From Saprolegnia diclina VS20 (Eukaryota; Oomycota; Saprolegniomycetes; Saprolegniales; Saprolegniaceae), in the NCBI RefSeq assembly GCF_000281045.1, contig NW_008246079.1, forward strand, positions 79,993 through 115,528: 35,536 bases of DNA, in the 5' to 3' direction. The position numbers and the translations under genes are program-made. The notes below the pieces were generated by a model, which had not been told where the DNA came from, searched no databases, and was given only the letters and a program-made list of their open reading frames with translations. Every line of letters starts with the position of its first letter. The first letter of the stretch is position 1. Of the stretch, positions 29,827-35,536 are shown one piece after another.

Positions 29827-32800
29827 CTAGACGCGGAAGTAACCCTGGACGCCACTGTCGTTGGCACCGTCATCATCATCATCGTCATCGTCGTCGTCGT
29901 CGTCGTCGTCATCCAAGTACACGTAGGAGAGGGGAGCCACCGGCGGGTGACGCACCGTCACAGACGAATGCTGTGCCGGAGCACTGCTGGTCGTCGGTAC
30001 CGGCGACGTTGGGACACTGACGACCGTCGCTACGGGAGACGCCGGCAACGGCGCTGGGGCCTTGAAAAGTCGTGGCACGGGCGACGGACCGGCAGCGATG
30101 GGCAGTACGGGCGATGGCAGTTGTGCAACGTCGACCGTGTCGGTTGTCAGCGCGTCGAGCGCGTCGATCGTCGCTTGCGGGAGGAGGAGGTGGTTTTGCG
30201 CGCGCGTCATCGTCGCGACCCAGTGACCGAGGCGCATGCCGTGGAGGTCCGTCGCCCACGCGCGCGCCGGGGGCACAACAAACGACGGCGGTACCGACGT
30301 GGATCCGTGGATCCAGTAGTACGTGCGCAGCCCGTCGACGATGCGCGCCCACGTCGCAGGCACATTGAAGAGATACCCGGCGTCCGCGAGCTGCGTCGTC
30401 TGGGCAGTCTTGAGCGCTCGCGCTCTCAAACCGACGCGCCACACGAGGTCGCCAAGCTCCAAGCCGCGCCACGCGTCGGGCCATTCGCCACCTGTCGATG
30501 GGACGACAAAGTCGCGGGTCACGGCGCCGTCGCCAAACGAGTCTCGGTACATCGCGACAAGATCGACGAGCTCGTCAAAGTCGGGCAGATCGGTCACGAG
30601 ACCGGCCGAGCGCACGAGATCGACGTCGTCGTCCGGGAGTTCGAACCAGTGGTCCCGGAGCGCCGGTAGCACGAGGCTCAGCAGGATACCGTGCGCCGGC
30701 ATCGACCACGCGTCGTTGTTGGACGGCACGGCAAACCCGTGGGGTACGTCGAGCGTTCCATGGAGCAGCTGGTACGTTAAGAGCGCTTGGATTTGGGTGC
30801 CCCATGACAAGGACTTTGCCTGGAGCGCGCCCGACCCGGTCGCTCGGATAAAGCAGCGGGACCGGACGCCCGAGACGCGCCAGAGAAACCCGATCGCATC
30901 GAGCTCGGCCTTTTGGTCGGGCTGCAGCATCTTGGGGCCAAAGCGAAAATGCGACACAATCTTGCCGAGCGGCATGTCGCGCAGCCGCCGCGGGTACGAG
31001 AGCGGGAGGATGTAGGCGTCGGGCACTGCGAGATGACCGTTCTTGACGCGGTACAAGCAGAGCGCGTGGATCTTCTCGTCCCAGCTCCACTCGCTAAACG
31101 GCGCTAAATCGCTCGACTCGGCCGGTGGTGCTTTGATGCTGTCGTGGACGACCTCGAGCTTGATGCGGACCTCTGGCTCCTCCTTGATGTCCGGCACGCG
31201 GCGGCGCTTGGTCGACTCGCGATCCGCCGGCGCGATCGCTGCGCGCTTGTCGACCTTGACTGCACCATTGTCCTTGTTTGTGGCCTTCTCCTTGGACGAC
31301 GTGTTGCCCTTCACTGCAGCCTTCTCCTTCACTGCAGCCTTCTCCTTCACTGCAGCCTTCTCCTTCAGCGCAGCCTTCTCCTTCAGCGCAGCCTTCTCTT
31401 TAGCAGCCTTCTCCTTGGCAGCAGCTTTCTCCTTGGCAGCAGCCTTCTCCTTGGCAGCCTTCTCCTTTAGAGCAGCCTTCTCCTTGGACGTGGCTTTGAC
31501 ACTATGCGCCGTCGCCTCGACCTTGATCGCCGATGTCTTCTTGCTCCAGCGGAAGCCAAAGGCGTCCAGCGCCGCCTTGTGCTGCGGGTCGATCACGTTC
31601 TGTTTTCGGATGAGCTTGACGACCGCTCCGAGCTGGAGACCGCGGCACGCCCGGGGATACGGGGGTCCCGCCGTCGTTCGAAAGTCACTCGGGACATCGA
31701 CGTGTCCGTACTTGGAATGAAACATCTCCAGCGCGACCAGGACGTTGGCGAAGAGCGCGGCCGAGTTTGGCGGCGCCGCCAGGTTTCGCATGGCGTCCAC
31801 TTCGCGCTCTGTGGCCGGCGGCAGCATGTGCAGCGGCTGTGCTCGCTTCAGCCGGCTGTAGTACCGTCCGAGCTGCAGACCGCGGAGGGCTTCGGGCCAC
31901 GACGCCTTGGTGGGGATGACAAACGTTGGGGGCACGGCATGAGAGCCGGTACGGCGGTGGTACTCGCGCAGGCCGTCGACGACGCGGGCCCACGTCGCGG
32001 GCGTGTTGAACACGTAGCCCGAGTCGGTGAGCTGCGTAGCGCGCTCCGACGAGAGGCCGGTCTTCGTGAGGCCGATGCCGTACACAATTTCACCGAGGGG
32101 CAGTCCGTGCCACCGCGGGAGCCACTCGTCCGTGGCCGGCACGTGAAAGTCGATGCCAATGTTGCCGTGACCAAAGACCGCCTTGAAGCGCCGAAGGAGC
32201 ATGAGGAGCCCGGTCCACCGCGGCAAGTCCAAGCACAGACCGAGCTCGTGCACGTTGCGGGCGTCGGGCGGCGCCAGATCGTAAAAGTGATGGCGCAGCC
32301 GAGCCGGGATCACGTCGAGGACGACACCCGCGGCCTTGGCGGGCCACGGCGATCCGCTCGGCACTGCAAAGCCGTCGGGGACGTTGACGTGGTCGTGCTC
32401 TTCCGCAAAGACGTCAAGCGCTTCGACGAGCGCGGTGAACGGGGTCGCCGCGTACAAGGTCGTCGTTTTGCACGAGATGGTCCCCACAGACGAGTGCCAA
32501 ACGAAGCCGATCGTCTCGAGCTCTTCAATCTGCTCAGGCCGCAGCGAGTGGCGGCGGTACCGCACGTTCTGCGCCGTCATCCCGAGCGCGTGGCCCCAGA
32601 GGTGTTTTGGCCACCGGCGGTCCTTGCTCGGTATGACAAACGACTGCGGCAGGCGTGCGTTGCCGTATACGAGGCGGTACGCCGCCAGCGCCGTGATAAT
32701 GTCGGTCCACGGAAGGCCGCCCGCGATCTCACGGCGCGTCGGTGCGTCAACGCGTTTCTTCTCTGGCGACGGTGTCTCGACCCGCGCCCGCTTCTTCTCG

Positions 32801-33873
32801 GGCGACGGGTCGCGCGTCGGTGGCACCCGTCGCTTCAGCGCCGGCGGGTCTTTCTTGGCTTTTGGTGACGTCCGAGGCGTAGCGCTGGGAGATGCCTTCT
32901 GCTTGCGACTCACGATCGGCTTGTCGTCCTCAAGACTCGTGATGGCAGCCAGCGTCTCTTTCGGGAGGAGACGCAGCTCCTGGGCTTGACGCAGCTTGGC
33001 GACGTAGTAGCCGAGGCGCATGCCGCGGACTTCAGCGTCCCAGTGCTTGGGCACTACGTAGCTCACCGGCACGTTCGTCTTGCTCAGCATCGTCATGTAC
33101 GCGTCGAGGCCGTGCACGATGTTGGCCCACGTCCCCTTGCAGTTGAAGTCGAGCTCAAAGTCGTCGAGCGCCTCGCGCTTCTCGTCCGGCAGTTCGTGTC
33201 GCTTGATGCCGAGGAACCACACGAGCTCGCCGAGGGCAAAGCCGTGGAAGGCTTTCGGCCACGTCTTCTTGGCGGGCACGATAAAGTCGAGCGGCACAGC
33301 GCTCTCGCCGACGTTGAGGTCGTAGGCGCGAAGCAGCGAGAGGACGTCGGCCCACACCGGGCGGTCCGTGCACAGCTCCAGGCCGTGCAACGCGAGCATC
33401 TGCTTGGACGAGAGGCTGTAAAACTCGCTGCGGAGCATCGGCAGCGCGTGGTAGAGCGCGACGCCGGCCGCTGCGCGGGGCCACGCGCCTTTACTCGGTA
33501 CGATAAAGTCTTCGGGCATCTCGTCCACGTCGCTGTGGGCCGACGTATACGCGCGAAGGGCGGCGACGAGCGTCGAGAGCTCGACGACGATGACCGAGCG
33601 CCGACCGTCGCTCTCGCCGGGCATGCGCAGCGGCGAGTTGCCCGGCGCCCACGCAAAGCCGAGCGCGTCGAGGGGCTCGAAGCGCTCGGGCGCGTACGTC
33701 AGTGCGACGAAGCGGGCGTTCTCGGCGATGCGGCCGAGGGCGGCGCCGCGCAGGTGCTTGGGCCACGGCTGCTTGTGCGGGACGACGAACGTACGTGGCA
33801 TCGAGCAGTGGCCGTGGAGCTCGCGATAGATGGCGAGGCCCTCGAGCCGCGCTTCCCATGGCGTCTCTCGCAT
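29827..33873 (-). CDS. HA-module array protein, 1348 aa, three four-module blocks
   Basis: An intronless minus-strand gene from the ATG at 33873-33871 to TAG at 29829-29827. Three copies of one four-module block lie at about residues 6-315, 388-697 and 928-1244, plus one single module at 706-777: thirteen HA-type modules in all. Linkers are strongly basic: 316-385 contains two SPEKKR motifs, 796-855 is a KEKAA-type Lys/Ala repeat, and 889-893 is KRRRV. Two sumoylation-like sites follow (IKEE 896-899, IKLE 904-907). The C-terminus is Pro/Ser-rich, then about 15 Asp residues (1321-1335). No helicase core is present. A nuclear, nucleic-acid- or chromatin-binding protein is inferred from the HA modules and basic linkers. 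CCAAT motifs lie just upstream at 33900-33904 and 33927-33931. Confidence 0.85.
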   Translation of the reverse strand: MRETPWEARLEGLAIYRELHGHCSMPRTFVVPHKQPWPKHLRGAALGRIAENARFVALTYAPERFEPLDALGFAWAPGNSPLRMPGESDGRRSVIVVELSTLVAALRAYTSAHSDVDEMPEDFIVPSKGAWPRAAAGVALYHALPMLRSEFYSLSSKQMLALHGLELCTDRPVWADVLSLLRAYDLNVGESAVPLDFIVPAKKTWPKAFHGFALGELVWFLGIKRHELPDEKREALDDFELDFNCKGTWANIVHGLDAYMTMLSKTNVPVSYVVPKHWDAEVRGMRLGYYVAKLRQAQELRLLPKETLAAITSLEDDKPIVSRKQKASPSATPRTSPKAKKDPPALKRRVPPTRDPSPEKKRARVETPSPEKKRVDAPTRREIAGGLPWTDIITALAAYRLVYGNARLPQSFVIPSKDRRWPKHLWGHALGMTAQNVRYRRHSLRPEQIEELETIGFVWHSSVGTISCKTTTLYAATPFTALVEALDVFAEEHDHVNVPDGFAVPSGSPWPAKAAGVVLDVIPARLRHHFYDLAPPDARNVHELGLCLDLPRWTGLLMLLRRFKAVFGHGNIGIDFHVPATDEWLPRWHGLPLGEIVYGIGLTKTGLSSERATQLTDSGYVFNTPATWARVVDGLREYHRRTGSHAVPPTFVIPTKASWPEALRGLQLGRYYSRLKRAQPLHMLPPATEREVDAMRNLAAPPNSAALFANVLVALEMFHSKYGHVDVPSDFRTTAGPPYPRACRGLQLGAVVKLIRKQNVIDPQHKAALDAFGFRWSKKTSAIKVEATAHSVKATSKEKAALKEKAAKEKAAAKEKAAAKEKAAKEKAALKEKAALKEKAAVKEKAAVKEKAAVKGNTSSKEKATNKDNGAVKVDKRAAIAPADRESTKRRRVPDIKEEPEVRIKLEVVHDSIKAPPAESSDLAPFSEWSWDEKIHALCLYRVKNGHLAVPDAYILPLSYPRRLRDMPLGKIVSHFRFGPKMLQPDQKAELDAIGFLWRVSGVRSRCFIRATGSGALQAKSLSWGTQIQALLTYQLLHGTLDVPHGFAVPSNNDAWSMPAHGILLSLVLPALRDHWFELPDDDVDLVRSAGLVTDLPDFDELVDLVAMYRDSFGDGAVTRDFVVPSTGGEWPDAWRGLELGDLVWRVGLRARALKTAQTTQLADAGYLFNVPATWARIVDGLRTYYWIHGSTSVPPSFVVPPARAWATDLHGMRLGHWVATMTRAQNHLLLPQATIDALDALTTDTVDVAQLPSPVLPIAAGPSPVPRLFKAPAPLPASPVATVVSVPTSPVPTTSSAPAQHSSVTVRHPPVAPLSYVYLDDDDDDDDDDDDDDDGANDSGVQGYFRV
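29869..29913 (-). repeat. Trinucleotide repeat coding poly-Asp
   Basis: A GTC/ATC run on the plus strand encodes about 15 Asp residues near the C-terminus of the HA-array protein. Synonymous mixing of GAC and GAT suggests selection for the acidic run rather than recent slippage alone. Confidence 0.85.
31309..31488 (-). repeat. Imperfect 18/15-bp tandem repeat coding KEKAA units
   Basis: Units of mostly 18 bp (AALKEK, AAVKEK, AAAKEK) with some 15-bp units (AAKEK) give a Lys/Glu/Ala linker of about 60 residues. The composition resembles the Lys/Ala-rich tails of linker histone H1 and would favour a long charged helix. This is a likeness of composition, not homology. Confidence 0.85.
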
Positions 33874-35536
33874 GCCAGACCAGGACTACGGGTAGGCAGC
33901 CAATCCGACGCGAGAACCGGTGTCGACCAATCGGAGCGCTCCAAAGAGACAGGCGGTCAACCACCGTGTAGTCGTCGAGCCTTGCGCGCCTTCACGCAGA
34001 CTACCGGTAGCTTTGCGTCCGGGCTTGGCTAGCGAGAGGAGAGGTACGAGGACCTTCTGTCATCACGCCACCATGGCTGCCCGAGTCGGCGGCCATCGAA
34101 TTTTGAAGGCGATGAGGAAGGTCCGGGAAGCCGTCCAAGGGAGTAGAGCTTCAGCAGACGCTTGTGGCCATCCGATGCGAGCAAACAGCCAACCTCTCGG
34201 TCAAATGTGGTGCGGGGCGGAGGCCATGTCGCCAATTTATGCCCGCTTGCTTAGCCCCCACCATGCTCTACCGCGATCAAAACAGCGAGTGCACTCGGGA
34301 GGGGTTCTCAAGGTATGGCTGTTGAGCGATTTCTAAGAGAGCAAGAACGCTGAGTTTGGACGCTGCCTTTCCACGCCGAGGCTTATTCGAGGCCAGCGAC
34401 AAGACCACGTTCTACCTCATCGAAACGCGTGCAAGGAGAAGCAAAGAGTGTACGACCCGTTCACTACTGTGCTGCCGCCGAAATGTGCTCGTCCCATCGC
34501 CGAGACGCAGTGCCCTTGCGAAGTTGAGGCCTCGGACAGCTACCTTCCACTACTACTAGTATGTAGCCCCAGGTGCACGCCATATATAGCCAAATATAAG
34601 CTCTACATATGGCATATGCCAATATTAACAAAACACTGAATTGCTCGCGCTCTATTCCTCGTATGCCGACGACACGTAGCCTGTTATGCTCTCCAAAGGA
34701 TCTACGATCACCAGGCCAAGCCTCGGCGATTTCATTTTTGAATGCAATATCGGCGACCGAGCTGGCTCGCCTCCGAGGTGGCGCCCTCGCTCGATTGAAA
34801 TGCCCAGTGATTGGCTAAAATAAAGCGATAAATCGACCAATCATATTCTGGTCACATGCGCGATCTTGAGCTGGCGTTGCACCTCTCTCGACTCCACGGA
34901 GACCACGACCCTCGACGGCGTCCAGCAGGAACTACCAGTAAAGTCATGAACCTCTCGGCGCTGGACTTTGCAGGCCAGGACCAGGTACACAGCTACTACA
35001 TACTTTGTGCGAACCCCGGCTCGCTGCACTGACTGGAGCTCAAACACGATTTGGTAAAAACGATTTCGAGGTGCCAAGGTTCTGGTCACTTTTCCTATCC
35101 CTCCCAGGACGCATAATACGTGGTGGGAGAGATATAAGGCAGGACGGAGCCAAGGACTTTGGTGCTAAGAGCCTTGTGCAGCCACCCTGCATCAAGCTTG
35201 CATTTTTCCTGGGCCATTTTGGAAGAAATTGAGGATATGATGAAAATGGACGGTCTCACCATCACTGCATCCTCTTTTCTACTGCTCTCTATGCCCAGAG
35301 CTTCCTCGCTTGGTCGGATTCGACAGAGGAAAGCCACCTCGATCCTCGGGTCCCCTTTGTCGGACATTGGCGTCAATTTAAGCGCTTAAATCGGATGTAA
35401 TCTCTCGCAATCACAGTTGGTTGCACGCTAGGATTGGTCAATACGGAATGCGTGGCGCCGTCGAGCCATACGTGGCAGCCGCAGAGGGTGCGTCGACGTG
35501 TGGCGCGGCGTCCGAGTCGATTTTGATGGTCATGGG
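33874..35536. other. Right-edge region, no complete gene supported
   Basis: About 1.66 kb. The first 100 bp hold CCAAT motifs and are presumably the promoter of the large minus-strand HA-array gene. A facing pair GATTGG (34809-34814) and CCAATC (34837-34842) and a 16-bp perfect palindrome (35376-35391) follow. The last 90 bp are G/C-rich and open on both strands: on the minus strand a short frame from an ATG near 35533, on the plus strand one from an ATG near 35446. This may be the edge of a gene lying beyond the window, but neither frame can be chosen. Frames such as 35095-35376 (minus, 93 codons) show no recognised motif. Confidence 0.4.
35376..35391. repeat. 16-bp perfect palindrome
   Basis: ATTTAAGCGCTTAAAT reads the same on both strands with no spacer. 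It sits in A/T-rich intergenic DNA. It may be a dimeric protein-binding site; nothing more can be said. Confidence 0.6.

Noticed and set aside
31504-34032. Plus-strand frames of 454 and 348 codons (31504-32868, 32986-34032)
   Set aside because: Antisense to the 1348-aa HA-array gene; no motifs of their own.

Overview
The window looks like nuclear DNA of an oomycete (stramenopile), most likely from the Saprolegnia/Achlya/Aphanomyces side. This rests on four things: very small spliceosomal introns (41-67 nt in my models), G/C-rich third codon positions, a folate-biopterin-type transporter of the sort common in oomycetes, and long arrays of the helicase-associated (HA) module without a helicase, in the WP/LG-rich form I associate with stramenopiles. 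The taxon is inference, not a database result.

Layout. The left edge (1-293, minus) holds the N-terminal part of a vacuolar iron transporter. Then come about 4 kb without a convincing gene, apart from a near-perfect foldback element at 1322-1390. At 4305-6548 and 7949-10225 are two tandem paralogues of an unrecognised Cys/His-rich family, each with eight exons including an 8-nt micro-exon. A third paralogue, with fewer introns, lies at 20255-22374. Between them are three intronless genes for giant HA-module proteins: 10518-14276 (+), 14444-16063 (+) and 16110-18923 (-). The last two are convergent with only 46 bp between their stop codons. After the third paralogue come a tetraspanin (23187-24260), a type II membrane protein with an APTQ repeat stalk and a Cys-rich outer domain (25949-27456), an intronless BT1/FBT major-facilitator transporter (28004-29659), and a fourth and largest HA-array gene (29827-33873, minus). 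The last 1.6 kb has no convincing complete gene.

The striking content is the set of four HA-array proteins, about 43 modules in all. None has a helicase core. Two carry basic nuclear-localisation-like linkers. A fixed series of four distinguishable module types occurs once in the 1252-aa protein and three times in the 1348-aa protein, so it is a higher-order repeat unit. I suggest, as inference, modular nuclear nucleic-acid-binding proteins that grew by duplicating modules and blocks of modules. The second point of interest is the triplicated unknown family: exon models built from alignment of the three copies keep frame throughout and predict proteins of 635, 643 and 628 residues.
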